From Bacillota bacterium (GTDB lineage Bacteria > Bacillota > DTU030 > DUMP01): a stretch of DNA of 64,000 bases. The stretch lies in NCBI GenBank assembly GCA_012799605.1, contig JAAZKX010000046.1:32908-96907 (forward strand). Direction: 5' to 3'. Every line of letters starts with the position of its first letter. The stretch's first letter is position 1. The notes beneath the pieces were generated by a model. It did not search any database. It was given only the letters and a program-made list of their open reading frames with translations, and had not been told where the DNA came from. Below, one piece after another: positions 46,494 through 56,335 of this stretch. The position numbers and the translations under genes are program-made.

Positions 46494-46541
46494 CGGGGGC
46501 ATACCGAGGTTGCTTTTTTGCCAGATGAGGGGTGAACGAGC

Positions 46542-47258
46542 ATGCTATCCAGCCGTTCTTTTCGCCTTATTTTCATTTTATTCGTAGCCTTAATAGGAAT
46601 AGTTGGAGGGCTGATGCGCTCCCCATACTTTAATATAACCGCTGTGACTGTACAGGGAACCGAACAGATAAGCCCGGATGAGGTCATGTTGCTTACCGGT
46701 ATCCAGCCAGGACTGAATATTTTCAGCCTAAGGGCCGCTGAGGTAATAAAGGCTGCTACCGGCCATCCTTGGATCCGCCATATAGAAATGATTCGCCGGC
46801 TGCCAGGGCAGGTGATACTGAAGGTTACTGAACGGCAGCCATTCCTGCTCGTGCCCTATCGCACTTCTTTTTTAGAAATAGCCGAAGACGGGGTTGTATT
46901 GGCTGTACGGCCAACCTTATCGGGACAAGCCTTGCCTTTAGTGACGGGATTTTCGGTTACAGATCAAGTGCGGCTGGGGCAGAAGTTGCCGGATGAGGAG
47001 GTGGCCCAGGTCAGCCTTTGTTTAAATGGGTTACCAGCAGATTTTTGGTCCCAAGTAGCTGAAATCCATTTGGATGAAAACAAAGAAATTACCTTATATA
47101 CTTTAGACCGAGTCCAGATTAGGTTGGGTGAACCGGTAAGGTTAAAGCAAAAATTAGCCTTATTGTCCGGTACCTGGGCTAAACTTAAAGATCAAGGCCA
47201 AACTGCGGTAAGTATTGATGTTAGGACCGGGGAAAAAGCTATAGTTAAGCCGAAATAG
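46542..47258 (+). CDS. ftsQ: Cell division protein FtsQ/DivIB
   Basis: A 238-residue bitopic protein. One membrane helix (LIFILFVALIGIVGGLM), the POTRA domain beginning FNITAVTVQGTEQISPDEVMLLTGIQPGLNIFSL, then HPWIRHIEMIRRLPGQVILKVTERQPF and the beta domain. It links early and late divisome proteins. ATG after GAGGGGTGAACG. Confidence 0.92.
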   Translation: MLSSRSFRLIFILFVALIGIVGGLMRSPYFNITAVTVQGTEQISPDEVMLLTGIQPGLNIFSLRAAEVIKAATGHPWIRHIEMIRRLPGQVILKVTERQPFLLVPYRTSFLEIAEDGVVLAVRPTLSGQALPLVTGFSVTDQVRLGQKLPDEEVAQVSLCLNGLPADFWSQVAEIHLDENKEITLYTLDRVQIRLGEPVRLKQKLALLSGTWAKLKDQGQTAVSIDVRTGEKAIVKPK

Positions 47259-47328
47259 CGGGCATTGTCGCTATAGTCTCCGGGTTAAAACTTTACCGCG
47301 GTTTTTGCAAGAGAGAGGTGAGGTTCCA

Positions 47329-48042
47329 ATGGGACGGCAAGGGCAAATTTGGATTACTATAATCTGTATTATCTTGGGGATTATATTATCAGCCCAGCTT
47401 CGGACCCAAGCCGGAATCAGACAGGACATTCCGACCAAACGAATCGAGGAAATGGCGAGTCTGCTCAATGAGGCTGAGTCGGAGCGCGATAAATTGAGGC
47501 TTCAGCTTTATAGGTTACAGGCTGAAACTGACGAGATTATGAATAAAGAAAAAAGTATTGCAGCCGGTATTCAAATTGATTTGCAGCAAGCTCGTATGGC
47601 TGCAGGCTTTACCGAAGTTCAAGGCCCGGGACTGCTTATTACGTTAAGCGACAGCACCAGAGTTGCACAAACGGGACAAGATCCAAACCTGTTTCTTATA
47701 CATGATGAGGATTTGCTTAAACTAACCAATGAACTTAAGGCCTCCGGGGCAGAAGCTATAGCTTTGAACGGCCACCGGCTGGTGGCCTCGACTGAGATAA
47801 GATGTGCCGGTCCTACAATTTCTGTTAACAATACTAGAATTAGCCCGCCTTACGTAGTGGAAGCTATTGGTGATCCGGCCGGGTTAGAAAGTGCCCTCAA
47901 AATGCGCGGCGGCATCGTGGAAACAATGCAGTTTTGGGGCATCCAAGTCACAATGGAAAAAAAAGATCAGCTACAGCTACCTGCTTATGTGGGCAGCCAT
48001 ACGTTTAAATTTGCCCAACCAGTGGATAAGGAGGCTAAATGA
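47329..48042 (+). CDS. DUF881 family membrane protein (YlxX/YlxW type)
   Basis: A 237-residue protein. ATG 47329 follows GAGAGGTGAGG. One membrane segment (IWITIICIILGIILSAQL) precedes a coiled-coil (EEMASLLNEAESERDKLRLQLYRLQAETDEI) and an alpha/beta domain with GPGLLITLSDS and ALNGHRLVASTEIRCAGPTI, typical of DUF881. Usually found between ftsQ and sbp in Firmicutes; role in the envelope is unknown. Confidence 0.88.
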   Translation: MGRQGQIWITIICIILGIILSAQLRTQAGIRQDIPTKRIEEMASLLNEAESERDKLRLQLYRLQAETDEIMNKEKSIAAGIQIDLQQARMAAGFTEVQGPGLLITLSDSTRVAQTGQDPNLFLIHDEDLLKLTNELKASGAEAIALNGHRLVASTEIRCAGPTISVNNTRISPPYVVEAIGDPAGLESALKMRGGIVETMQFWGIQVTMEKKDQLQLPAYVGSHTFKFAQPVDKEAK

Positions 48043-48407
48043 TGTTTTGGCCGTTAACGGGGATTCTGATAGGGATGATAGTAGGGCTGGTCTTTCCTTT
48101 TTCTTTTCCCATAGCCTATGCTCGTTATATAGCTGTAGCTATCTTGGCCGGGCTGGATTCTGTTTTTGGGGGTATTAGAAGCAATTTTGAACGCAATTTC
48201 GACCCGGTAATTTTTATTTCTGGTTTTTTTAGCAATGCTGTTTTTGCTGCTGTTCTTACCTATATCGGCGACCGCCTAGGGGTGGAAATATATTATGCTG
48301 CGGTTTTTGCGTTTGGCGTGCGTATTTTTCAAAACCTCGCTGCCATGCGCCGGCATCTGGTGGAGCAGATCCGTGACCATGGAAAAAAACGCAGGGCGGC
48401 GCAATAG
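48039..48407 (+). CDS. sbp: Small basic protein Sbp (DUF1290)
   Basis: A 122-residue membrane protein of the DUF1290 family, about three to four helices. ATG overlaps the DUF881 stop. Conserved: GMIVGLVFPFSFPIAYARYIAVAILAGLDSVFGGIRS and FGVRIFQNLAAMRRHLV. In related genomes ftsA and ftsZ come next; here rpsB does. Confidence 0.88.
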   Translation: MMFWPLTGILIGMIVGLVFPFSFPIAYARYIAVAILAGLDSVFGGIRSNFERNFDPVIFISGFFSNAVFAAVLTYIGDRLGVEIYYAAVFAFGVRIFQNLAAMRRHLVEQIRDHGKKRRAAQ

Positions 48408-48433
48408 CTGGATCGGACGAGATTTACGATCTA

Positions 48434-48462
48434 TTGCTAAGGCCGGTAATCTATGGTATACT
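48434..48462 (+). promoter_or_regulatory. Promoter upstream of rpsB
   Basis: TTGCTA (48434-48439), 17-bp spacer, TATACT (48457-48462) with a TGG extension before the -10. It leaves a leader of about 95 bases before rpsB, room for an autoregulatory S2 leader, though I cannot define one by eye. Confidence 0.6.
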
Positions 48463-48563
48463 ACTTCCGGCTAAAACACACGTTTTCTGACCTGAGCCGG
48501 GAGTGCCTGCGGGTTCTGGCCGGGACTGATGAAAACGGAGGCAAAACTTAAGGAGGTTAACAG

Positions 48564-49271
48564 ATGGCAATAGTAACTATGAAGCAGTTATTGGAGGCAG
48601 GAGTCCACTTTGGTCACCAGACCCGGCGTTGGAACCCTAAAATGGCAGAATATATTTTTACCGAACGAAACGGCATATACATTATTGATCTACAAAAAAC
48701 CGTTCGAAAAATTGAAGAAGCCTATGACTTTGTTAGGGATCTGGTGGCTCAAGGCGGTTCGGTGCTTTTTGTTGGCACTAAAAAGCAAGCCCAAGACTCT
48801 ATTCGGGAAGAAGCCGAACGCTGTGGGATGTTTTATGTTAATCTGCGTTGGCTCGGCGGCATGCTTACTAACTGGAAAACTATAAGGCAGCGGATCCAAC
48901 GGCTGGAAGAGCTAGAAAAAATGGAAGCCGATAACATGTTTTCGGTCCTGCCTAAAAAAGAAGTTATGCAGCTTATGGCTGAAAAAGACCGGCTCAACAG
49001 ATTTCTTGGCGGCATCAAGGATATGCCCGGGCTGCCGCAAGCTGTCTACATCGTTGATCCGCGCAAAGAACGTATAGCCGTAGCCGAAGCACGCAAGCTG
49101 GGTATTCCGATTGTCGCTATAGTGGATACAAATTGCGATCCCGATGAGATCGACTACATTATACCGGGTAACGATGATGCTATCCGGGCTGTCAAGCTAT
49201 TAACGGCTAAAATGGCTGATGCGGTACTAGAAGGTAAATTGGGAGAACAAGCGATGGAAGAGGAACAGTAA
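48564..49271 (+). CDS. rpsB: 30S ribosomal protein S2
   Basis: A 235-residue ribosomal protein. ATG after TTAAGGAGGTTAACAG. Motifs: [60 protein letters not shown] and [29 protein letters not shown]. Confidence 0.98.
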   Translation: MAIVTMKQLLEAGVHFGHQTRRWNPKMAEYIFTERNGIYIIDLQKTVRKIEEAYDFVRDLVAQGGSVLFVGTKKQAQDSIREEAERCGMFYVNLRWLGGMLTNWKTIRQRIQRLEELEKMEADNMFSVLPKKEVMQLMAEKDRLNRFLGGIKDMPGLPQAVYIVDPRKERIAVAEARKLGIPIVAIVDTNCDPDEIDYIIPGNDDAIRAVKLLTAKMADAVLEGKLGEQAMEEEQ

Positions 49272-49362
49272 ACCATACTCAAGGTAGGGGAGCATGAGAG
49301 CCCTAAGCAGCCGAAAGCTTCATGTCCCTTACCTTCTTGATTATAATAGGGAGGTACAAAAA

Positions 49363-49965
49363 GTGGCGGTTTCTGCACAAGAGGTAAAGAAATTAAGGGA
49401 AAAAACCGGGGCCGGAATGATGGATTGTAAACGCGCACTCGAAGAAACTGGCGGTATTATGGATAAGGCTATCGAATACCTAAAAGAGCAAGGTTTAGCA
49501 GCGGCATCTAAGCGGGCGGATCGCGTAGCTGCCGAGGGAATCATTGAATCATATATCCATATGGGTAATAAACTGGGCGTGTTGGTCGAAGTTAACTGCG
49601 AGACAGATTTTGTTGCACGCACGGATGAGTTTCGTGAATTTGCAAAGGACATCGCTATGCAAGTGGCAGCCAGCAACCCATTGTATTTATCCCGGGAAGA
49701 TGTTCCGGCAGAAGTTCTGGCCAAGGAAAAAGACATACTCCGCAAGCAAGCCATTAATGAGGGCAAACCCGAGCAGGTGGTTGATAGAATTGTAGAAGGA
49801 CGCCTGGCCAAGTTTCTAGACGAAACTTGTTTGCTCGAACAGCCGTTTATCAAAGACCCTGACAAAAAGGTCGGGGATCTGTTGAAAGAAAAAATAGCTC
49901 GTATTGGCGAAAATATGGTTATCCGCCGTTTTGTGCGTTTCCGACTGGGTGAACTGGTAGAATGA
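49363..49965 (+). CDS. tsf: Elongation factor Ts
   Basis: A 200-residue GDP/GTP exchange factor for EF-Tu, of the short form seen in several Clostridia and Thermus. GTG 49363 follows [31 protein letters not shown] is the N-terminal signature and [16 protein letters not shown] the core motif; the second core subdomain of the long form is reduced. Confidence 0.95.
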   Translation: MAVSAQEVKKLREKTGAGMMDCKRALEETGGIMDKAIEYLKEQGLAAASKRADRVAAEGIIESYIHMGNKLGVLVEVNCETDFVARTDEFREFAKDIAMQVAASNPLYLSREDVPAEVLAKEKDILRKQAINEGKPEQVVDRIVEGRLAKFLDETCLLEQPFIKDPDKKVGDLLKEKIARIGENMVIRRFVRFRLGELVE

Positions 49966-50009
49966 TTTTTCCTGCCCGAATATAAATTCATTAATCGGGA
50001 GGAATGAGT

Positions 50010-50750
50010 ATGCTGGGTCCAAAATATAAGCGCATAGTGTTAAAATTAAGCGGGGAAGCATTAGCCGGCGAAAAAGGTTTTGGTATAGACCATCAGGTTG
50101 TTAAAGGGGTCGCCCAGGAGGTCAAGGAAATTTACGAACTGGGGGTCAAGGTAGGCATTGTCGTAGGTGGTGGCAACATATGGCGTGGTGTTTCCGGTAG
50201 TGAAATGGGTATCGACCGGGCTACAGCTGATTATATGGGTATGTTGGCAACTGTTATTAATGCGTTGGCCTTCCAGGATGCTCTAGAGAAAATTGGTGTC
50301 GATACCAGGGTTCAAACCAGTATTGAAATGAGGGCCGTAGCGGAACCGTATATCAGACGCCGGGCAATACGCCACCTGGAAAAAGGGAGGGTGGTAATCT
50401 TTTCTGCGGGCACCGGTAGCCCATATTTCAGTACCGATACTACTGCTGCGCTTCGGGCAGCCGAAATCGGGGCTGAAGTAATACTTATGGCCAAACGGGT
50501 GGATGGTGTCTATGATTCCGATCCCCTGGAGAACCCGGCCGCGAAAAAGTTTGCTCGCCTAAGCTATATTGCTGTTTTAAACCAAGGCCTAGGTGTTATG
50601 GATTCTACGGCAGCTTCGCTATGCATGGACAACAGCATACCACTACTCGTGTTTGGCATTTCCACCCCAGGCAATATAAGGCGGGCAGTAATGGGGGAAG
50701 GTATTGGTACTATTATAGGAGGGGAGTTTGATGTCGCTGGGACGGATTGA
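50010..50750 (+). CDS. pyrH: Uridylate kinase
   Basis: A 246-residue amino-acid-kinase-fold UMP kinase. ATG 50010 is preferred, six bases after CGGGAGGA; an ATG at 50004 is too close. [41 protein letters not shown] and [11 protein letters not shown] are standard. Overlaps frr by 20 bases. Confidence 0.97.
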   Translation: MLGPKYKRIVLKLSGEALAGEKGFGIDHQVVKGVAQEVKEIYELGVKVGIVVGGGNIWRGVSGSEMGIDRATADYMGMLATVINALAFQDALEKIGVDTRVQTSIEMRAVAEPYIRRRAIRHLEKGRVVIFSAGTGSPYFSTDTTAALRAAEIGAEVILMAKRVDGVYDSDPLENPAAKKFARLSYIAVLNQGLGVMDSTAASLCMDNSIPLLVFGISTPGNIRRAVMGEGIGTIIGGEFDVAGTD

Positions 50751-51291
50751 AAGTGAAGCCGAAGAAAAAATGGAAAAGAGTTTAGAAACCTTTCGGAAAG
50801 AATTGGCCGTTATGCGTACTGGCAGGGCTACACCGGCATTATTGGAAAGAGTTATGGTGGACTATTATGGTAGTCCCATGCCGATTAATCAAGTAGCGAC
50901 TATTTCAGTGCCTGAATCACAGCTGCTTGTCATTCAACCGTGGGATCGATCCATAATAAAGGAAATTGAGAAAGCCATTTTGAAATCCGACCTAGGTCTT
51001 AACCCGTCCTCAGATGGCACGCTTATTAGGTTACCTATTCCCAGCCTTACCGAAGAACGACGCCGTGATCTGGCTCGCATAGTCTGGAAAAAGGCTGAAG
51101 AGACAAAAATAGCTGTACGCAACATTCGTCGCGAGGCCAACGATGAATTAAAGCGGTTGGAAAAAGAAGAATCTATCTCGGAAGATGAAATCAAGCGTCG
51201 CCAACAAGAAATACAAAAACTAACGGATAAATTTGTTGGCGATGTGGACAGCGTAGCTGAGGCTAAAGAAAAGGAAATTATGAGTATATGA
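50731..51291 (+). CDS. frr: Ribosome recycling factor
   Basis: A 186-residue three-helix-bundle factor. ATG 50731 follows AGGAGGGGAG; a TTG precedes it immediately. [47 protein letters not shown] and [25 protein letters not shown] are characteristic. Overlaps the small downstream ORF by four bases. Confidence 0.97.
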   Translation: MSLGRIESEAEEKMEKSLETFRKELAVMRTGRATPALLERVMVDYYGSPMPINQVATISVPESQLLVIQPWDRSIIKEIEKAILKSDLGLNPSSDGTLIRLPIPSLTEERRRDLARIVWKKAEETKIAVRNIRREANDELKRLEKEESISEDEIKRRQQEIQKLTDKFVGDVDSVAEAKEKEIMSI

Positions 51292-51521
51292 AGCCCGGCG
51301 GTAAGGCAATGCCCGACGTGCTGGCCCGGCCGCTAGCCGGGGCTTTGGCTAGGCTGAACCAAGAAGGGCTAACAGCTATTGTCAAAGAAACTAGCTTACC
51401 CGACCAGCCGCCAGTAGGTTCTGAACTGCGGGTTGTCCGTGCAACTATAACCCAAGGAGTTGTGAATTTAGTTACAGCCAGGTTCAAGACTTGGCCGGCG
51501 GATGCGGAGCCCCCTCTGTAA
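51288..51521 (+). CDS. Small hypothetical protein between frr and uppS, PASTA-like pattern
   Basis: A 77-residue ORF coupled to frr by an ATGA overlap. The pattern of a Pro-Leu-Ala segment followed by a Leu-rich helix and GLTAIVKET, then a Pro-rich loop and [23 protein letters not shown], resembles a single PASTA-like alpha/beta unit. I know of short ORFs in this spot in related Peptococcaceae, but no function. Confidence 0.65.
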   Translation: MKPGGKAMPDVLARPLAGALARLNQEGLTAIVKETSLPDQPPVGSELRVVRATITQGVVNLVTARFKTWPADAEPPL

Positions 51522-51556
51522 AGGGGGCGTTTACCTTCTAGGAGGGAGGGTATGGG

Positions 51557-52306
51557 ATGGAAACAAAAAACCAAACAAACGATGTTGGCCCAGGTAGGTC
51601 TAATTTGCTCCATGTTGCTATAATCATGGATGGAAACGGCCGGTGGGCCCGTAAACGTGACCGGCCGCGGCTTTACGGACATCGAGCGGGTTTGGAGGCA
51701 GTCCGCCACCTAGTCAGCTGTGCGCCTAAACATGGTATAAAGCATTTGACCTTGTTTGCTTTTTCGACCGAGAATTGGCGCCGGCCGCGCCCTGAAGTTG
51801 AAGGACTTTTTGCTTTGCTTCAAGAATACGTAAAAAAAGAGACGGCTAAACTGGTTGAACAAGGTGTGCGGGTTCGCTTTTTGGGGGAACGAAAAGGACT
51901 GCCCGATACGGCAAAGAAAATTGTTGATCGATGTGAACACGGGACAGCTCAAGGTTCTCGTTTAAATCTAAATATTGCCCTAAATTATGGGGGACGAAGT
52001 GAAATATTGCATGCGGTTCGGAAAGTGGCAGCCAAGGTAGAAAAGGGTATGCTCAAAGCGGCCGAAATTAAAGCAACCGATTTTGAATCCCAGCTGTTTA
52101 CCCGGGGGCTGCCGGATCCCGATTTACTGATTCGCACCAGCGGAGAAAATCGCCTGAGCAATTTTCTTCTTTGGCAGCTAGCTTACACTGAATTACATTT
52201 TACACCGGTACTGTGGCCGGATTTTAAAGAAGAGCATTTAGTAGCTGCTCTATCCGATTTCCGTCAGCGTGAACGCCGGTTTGGCGCTATTGCAAACAAA
52301 GGATGA
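51557..52306 (+). CDS. uppS: Undecaprenyl pyrophosphate synthase
   Basis: A 249-residue cis-prenyltransferase. IIMDGNGRWARKRDRPRLYGHRAGLEAVR carries the catalytic Asp, followed by LTLFAFSTENWRRP, LNIALNYGGRSEI and DLLIRTSGENRLSNFLLWQLAYTELHF. It makes the lipid carrier used by MraY and MurG encoded 9-12 kb upstream. Overlaps cdsA by four bases. Confidence 0.97.
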   Translation: METKNQTNDVGPGRSNLLHVAIIMDGNGRWARKRDRPRLYGHRAGLEAVRHLVSCAPKHGIKHLTLFAFSTENWRRPRPEVEGLFALLQEYVKKETAKLVEQGVRVRFLGERKGLPDTAKKIVDRCEHGTAQGSRLNLNIALNYGGRSEILHAVRKVAAKVEKGMLKAAEIKATDFESQLFTRGLPDPDLLIRTSGENRLSNFLLWQLAYTELHFTPVLWPDFKEEHLVAALSDFRQRERRFGAIANKG

Positions 52307-53097
52307 TAAAGGTGCTGGCTCGAATTTTCACGGCCGTGGTCGGAATTCCAGTTATTATATTGTTGGCGCTGGAAGGAGGCTACCCCTTTTTTCTGCTCAT
52401 ACTGTCACTGGCCTTGATGGGACTGTATGAATACTATTGGCTGACCAATCTCCCACAACTGTTACGGCATTGGGGCTACCTTATCAGCGCTTTATTACTT
52501 ATCACAATTAACAGGCAACAATTTCGATACAGCTGGTTGGTTTTCGCCGGCGGTATAATTCTTTTACTTTCGGCAATGCTATTTGGTTTTGACCAGTATA
52601 ATTTTGGGCAGGCTGGGGCAGCCCTGCTCGGGGTCTGTTACATCCCCCTGTTTTTAAGCTGCCTGCTGCTTATCAGATCCCTCCCTCTGGGGAGAAGGCT
52701 TACTATAATGGTTTTTATTTTGACTTGGATTACGGATACACTAGCATTTTTCGTTGGTTCGCGATTTGGTCGCCGACGCCTAATGGCCAAAATCAGCCCC
52801 CAGAAAACTTGGGCTGGTGCCTGGGCAGGGTTGGCTGGAAGCGTAACGGCAGCGTTTTGGGCAGCACCGTATGTTGATCTAGAACCTACAGCAGCTATTT
52901 TTACCGGGGTAACGACAGGAATTGCTGCGGTGTTAGGTGATCTCATAGAATCTGCTCTAAAGCGCCTGGCCGGGGTAAAAGATTCCGGCACCATTTTGCC
53001 AGGGCATGGGGGTATCCTAGATCGGTTTGATGCACTACTTCTGGTTGCACCTACTGCTTATTTTGTTTTAAGTTGGTGGTACTCTCGAGGAGGATAG
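52303..53097 (+). CDS. cdsA: Phosphatidate cytidylyltransferase
   Basis: A 264-residue membrane enzyme making CDP-diacylglycerol. ATG overlaps the uppS stop. The C-terminal signature SALKRLAGVKDSGTILPGHGGILDRFDALL is complete, and MAKISPQKTWAG is typical. About seven membrane segments. Confidence 0.95.
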   Translation: MIKVLARIFTAVVGIPVIILLALEGGYPFFLLILSLALMGLYEYYWLTNLPQLLRHWGYLISALLLITINRQQFRYSWLVFAGGIILLLSAMLFGFDQYNFGQAGAALLGVCYIPLFLSCLLLIRSLPLGRRLTIMVFILTWITDTLAFFVGSRFGRRRLMAKISPQKTWAGAWAGLAGSVTAAFWAAPYVDLEPTAAIFTGVTTGIAAVLGDLIESALKRLAGVKDSGTILPGHGGILDRFDALLLVAPTAYFVLSWWYSRGG

Positions 53098-53102
53098 AAA
53101 CT

Positions 53103-54140
53103 ATGGACCGACAGCTTGTGTATCTGCTAGGGGCTGTGTTTGCCCTGATTATTTTATATCTAAGTTTACGTTATCTTTTGCCTTTGATCCTGCCTTTCGC
53201 ATTCGGTGCTTTTTTAGCTTTGATGTTAGAACCTATTGTGAGCCATATACAGTCCAAAGGGCGTTTACCACGCCCTTTGGCAACTACAATTACAATAATT
53301 GGAGCAGTTGTAGTAACCATTCTGGCAGTAATCCTGCTTTCGGCCAGCGTAGCCTTGGATGTCAAACAAATCATCCAGCACCTACCCACATATAGCCGCT
53401 CCATGATCAAAACATTGCAGCAAGCTGTTACTCAATTAACAATTTTTTATGGTCGCCTACCGGTTCCCCTGCTGCACGCTGCTGAACAAGGGGTTCTGCG
53501 CTTATACACCATTATCGATAATTTGCTTGGGAAACTGCTGGGATCGTTGGGGGCGCTACCATATCTGGTCTTGAATTTGGTCATAAGCTTCATTGCGGCC
53601 TATTTTGTCAGTAAAGACCGAGATAAACTGACGAATGCTGTTTTATCTTTATTGCCTGCTAACGGTGTACGGCACTTACGAACGCTGACACACGACGTAC
53701 TGGAAAGCCTAGTCGGGCTAGTTTGGGCCCAGATAATATTGGTTACAATAACTACGCTGGTAACCCTGTTGGGGTTATGGCTATTAAAAGTTCCTTACCC
53801 GGTCTTTATCAGCCTCCTCTGCGGCCTATTAGACATCATTCCTGTTTTGGGGCCCGGGCTAGTTCTGATTCCCTGGGCTACTATGGCCCTGATCGGCGGT
53901 GCGCCGGCTTTGGCGTTGGGAATACTATTGGTGTATGTAGCCATGATTTTTACCAGACAAGTACTCCAAGCCAAAATTATCGGCACTCACACCGGTCTAC
54001 ATCCTCTAGCTGTACTGGTGTCTCTTTATTTGGGGATTAAACTGTTTGGGTCTTATGGGATTATTCTAGGGCCGTTTACGCTGATTGTGCTCAGGTCGCT
54101 GTTGAGGCTTGATTTTTTTGCCAATTTGAACAAGATGTAG
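53103..54140 (+). CDS. ytvI: AI-2E/PerM family membrane protein, YtvI-like
   Basis: A 345-residue polytopic protein. ATG 53103 follows GAGGAGGATAG. Eight or so membrane segments, with the conserved FGAFLALMLEPIV near the N-terminus, LLDIIPVLGPGLVLIPWA and GTHTGLHPLAVLVSLYLGIKLFGSYGIILGPFTLIVLRSL. The spore-associated YtvI group (TIGR02872) is the closest reading; the transported substrate is unknown. Confidence 0.8.
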   Translation: MDRQLVYLLGAVFALIILYLSLRYLLPLILPFAFGAFLALMLEPIVSHIQSKGRLPRPLATTITIIGAVVVTILAVILLSASVALDVKQIIQHLPTYSRSMIKTLQQAVTQLTIFYGRLPVPLLHAAEQGVLRLYTIIDNLLGKLLGSLGALPYLVLNLVISFIAAYFVSKDRDKLTNAVLSLLPANGVRHLRTLTHDVLESLVGLVWAQIILVTITTLVTLLGLWLLKVPYPVFISLLCGLLDIIPVLGPGLVLIPWATMALIGGAPALALGILLVYVAMIFTRQVLQAKIIGTHTGLHPLAVLVSLYLGIKLFGSYGIILGPFTLIVLRSLLRLDFFANLNKM

Positions 54141-54149
54141 GTGAACGAT

Positions 54150-55301
54150 ATGATCACTTTGGGTATCTTAGGATCAACTGGCTCCATCGGCACGCAAGCG
54201 TTGCAAGTGGTGGAAGCATTGCCGGAGAAAATCAAAGTTTCTGCTTTGACCGGCGGGAGCAATGCAAAATTATTGGCAACCCAAGCACTTAAATTTCGCC
54301 CCCGAATGGTTGCTATTGCCGAAAAAAACCGCTATCCGGAGCTAAAGCGGCTTTTGGCTAGAACCGGTATCGAGATTTTAGCTGGAGAAGATGGGCTAAC
54401 TGCTGTAGCTACTGATCCTGGTAGCAAGACCATCCTAGCTGCTATTGTGGGCAGTGCCGGATTAAAACCTACCTTGGCTGCGATAAGGGCAGGAAAGCGA
54501 GTGGCTTTAGCTAACAAAGAGACTTTGGTGATGGCCGGCTCCCTGGTTCAAAATGAAAAAAAAATTAGCGGGGCAGAGATCTTACCTGTGGACAGCGAGC
54601 ATTCAGCCATTTGGCAATGTTTGGCTGCCGGGAGGAAAAAAGAGGTAAAATCCTTAATTTTGACTGCATCTGGAGGCCCTTTTTGGACTTGGTCCAAAGC
54701 CAAAATGAACCGAGTTACGGTCCAGGAAGCTCTCAAACATCCCAATTGGGCCATGGGGGCTAAAATTACCGTTGACTCGGCTACAATGATGAACAAGGGC
54801 CTAGAAATTCTGGAGGCTAAATGGCTGTTTGACCTACCTTTGGCTAAGATCAGGGTCCTGATTCATCCGGAAAGTATTGTCCATTCATTGGTGGAATTTA
54901 TTGACGGGGCAGTGATTGCACAGCTAGGACGGCCCGATATGAGGCTGCCGATACAGCTGGCCCTCACCTATCCATACCGGTTAGAAACATCATGGCCACG
55001 GCTTAGTTTGGCCGGCAAATCATTAACCTTTGAAGAACCTGATAATAACCGCTTTCCTAGCCTTGAACTAGCCCGAAAGGCAGGTATGGCCGGCGGGACG
55101 GCCCCGGCAGCGCTGAATGCGGCCAATGAAATAGCGGTGGGGGAGTTTCTAAAAGGAAACCTTCCTTTTGTAAAAATACCATGGGTTGTGGAACAGGTTC
55201 TTGACCGACATCAGGTTGATCCTGAACCGACGCTTGCTACTATTCTCAGGGTAAATAACTGGGCCCAGGATCAGGCAAGATGTATAATAGCCAAGGGGTG
55301 A
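54150..55301 (+). CDS. dxr: 1-deoxy-D-xylulose 5-phosphate reductoisomerase
   Basis: A 383-residue enzyme of the MEP isoprenoid pathway. ATG 54150 is preferred, with AGGTGA just upstream; the GTG at 54141 falls in that site. LGILGSTGSIGTQAL (NADPH), LANKETLVMAG, LPVDSEHSAIWQCL, TASGGPFW and HPNWAMGAKITVDSATMMNKGLEI are standard. ispG, another MEP gene, follows rseP. Confidence 0.97.
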   Translation: MITLGILGSTGSIGTQALQVVEALPEKIKVSALTGGSNAKLLATQALKFRPRMVAIAEKNRYPELKRLLARTGIEILAGEDGLTAVATDPGSKTILAAIVGSAGLKPTLAAIRAGKRVALANKETLVMAGSLVQNEKKISGAEILPVDSEHSAIWQCLAAGRKKEVKSLILTASGGPFWTWSKAKMNRVTVQEALKHPNWAMGAKITVDSATMMNKGLEILEAKWLFDLPLAKIRVLIHPESIVHSLVEFIDGAVIAQLGRPDMRLPIQLALTYPYRLETSWPRLSLAGKSLTFEEPDNNRFPSLELARKAGMAGGTAPAALNAANEIAVGEFLKGNLPFVKIPWVVEQVLDRHQVDPEPTLATILRVNNWAQDQARCIIAKG

Positions 55302-55308
55302 TCTTTGT

Positions 55309-56331
55309 TTGAGTACGGTACTAGCGCTGATATTTGTTTTAGGTCTGCTAGTAATTTTCCATGAGTTTGGGCACTTTATCATGGCCAAACGAACTGGGGT
55401 GCTGGTGGAGGAATTCGGTATTGGTTTTGGACCAAAAATTTGTCAGCGTGATTTCGGAGAAACTACATATACTATCCGTTTGTTTCCCTTGGGCGGATTT
55501 GTAAAAATGCTGGGTGAGGATAACGATCTACCTACAAATAACGACCGCTCCTTTCGCCAACTTCCGCCAAGTAAGCGCCTATTGATCATAGGTGCCGGTC
55601 CGGTGATGAACTTTTTTTTGGCTTTGCTCCTTTTTGCCCTGATCTTTTTCCTGGCCGGTGTGCCGGCTTCAGAAGCACAGGTGGGGGCCGTTATACCGGA
55701 TAGCCCGGCTGATAAGGCTGGGATTAGGCCAGGTGATAAAATCGTGGCCATTGAGGGGGCAAAAATCCAGACTTGGAATCAGGTGATTGAGCACATAGGC
55801 CCCAGGGCGGACCAGAACACACACATAGTATTAAGCCGTGATACCGGGCAGACCCAGATCTGGCTTACCCCGGAACTGGATGCCGAAAGTGACCGCGGGA
55901 TTATTGGTATCCAAAGGGTAATGAAACCGTATCAGCCTTTATCTTCTTTATATTTCGGGGCGCGCCAGACCTTAGGCACTATAATCCTGATCACGTCCCA
56001 AGTAATAGAGATGGTGGCCCAACGACAGCCAGCAGATGTAGCGGGGCCTGTTGGTATCGCCAAGGTAGTAGGTGAGGTTGCCCGCACAGGCTTTATAAAT
56101 TTACTTGTGTTGACTGCTTCGCTAAGTGTAAATCTAGGCTTATTTAATCTGTTTCCCATCCCTTTACTGGATGGGGGCCAGATAGTTCTGACGGTTTGGG
56201 AAAGTATTAGGGGCAAAAGACTGGGCCCGGAAGAAGAGGGAGTCTTTAATTTGGTTGGGGCGTTTTTGCTGCTGACTTTACTGGTATTAGCGACCTATCA
56301 GGATTTTAAGCGTCTAGGGCTGGGGGGATAA
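55309..56331 (+). CDS. rseP: Site-2 intramembrane metalloprotease RseP
   Basis: A 340-residue membrane protease. TTG start after AAGGGGTGA. HEFGH in TM1 is the zinc-binding motif, and NLFPIPLLDGGQI gives the third ligand Asp. A PDZ domain lies between (GAVIPDSPADKAGIRPGDKIVAI). It cleaves membrane-anchored regulators such as anti-sigma factors; the Bacillus orthologue is RasP. Confidence 0.95.
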   Translation: MSTVLALIFVLGLLVIFHEFGHFIMAKRTGVLVEEFGIGFGPKICQRDFGETTYTIRLFPLGGFVKMLGEDNDLPTNNDRSFRQLPPSKRLLIIGAGPVMNFFLALLLFALIFFLAGVPASEAQVGAVIPDSPADKAGIRPGDKIVAIEGAKIQTWNQVIEHIGPRADQNTHIVLSRDTGQTQIWLTPELDAESDRGIIGIQRVMKPYQPLSSLYFGARQTLGTIILITSQVIEMVAQRQPADVAGPVGIAKVVGEVARTGFINLLVLTASLSVNLGLFNLFPIPLLDGGQIVLTVWESIRGKRLGPEEEGVFNLVGAFLLLTLLVLATYQDFKRLGLGG

Positions 56332-56335
56332 ATAT

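Noticed and set aside
49341..49346. TATAAT just before the tsf Shine-Dalgarno as a tsf promoter
   Set aside because: No acceptable -35 (TTCATG at 17 bp) and the start would fall in the ribosome site; rpsB-tsf co-transcription is simpler.
49341..49991. A 216-codon minus-strand ORF opposite tsf
   Set aside because: Mirror reading of a strongly conserved gene; Ser/Arg-rich and without a ribosome site.
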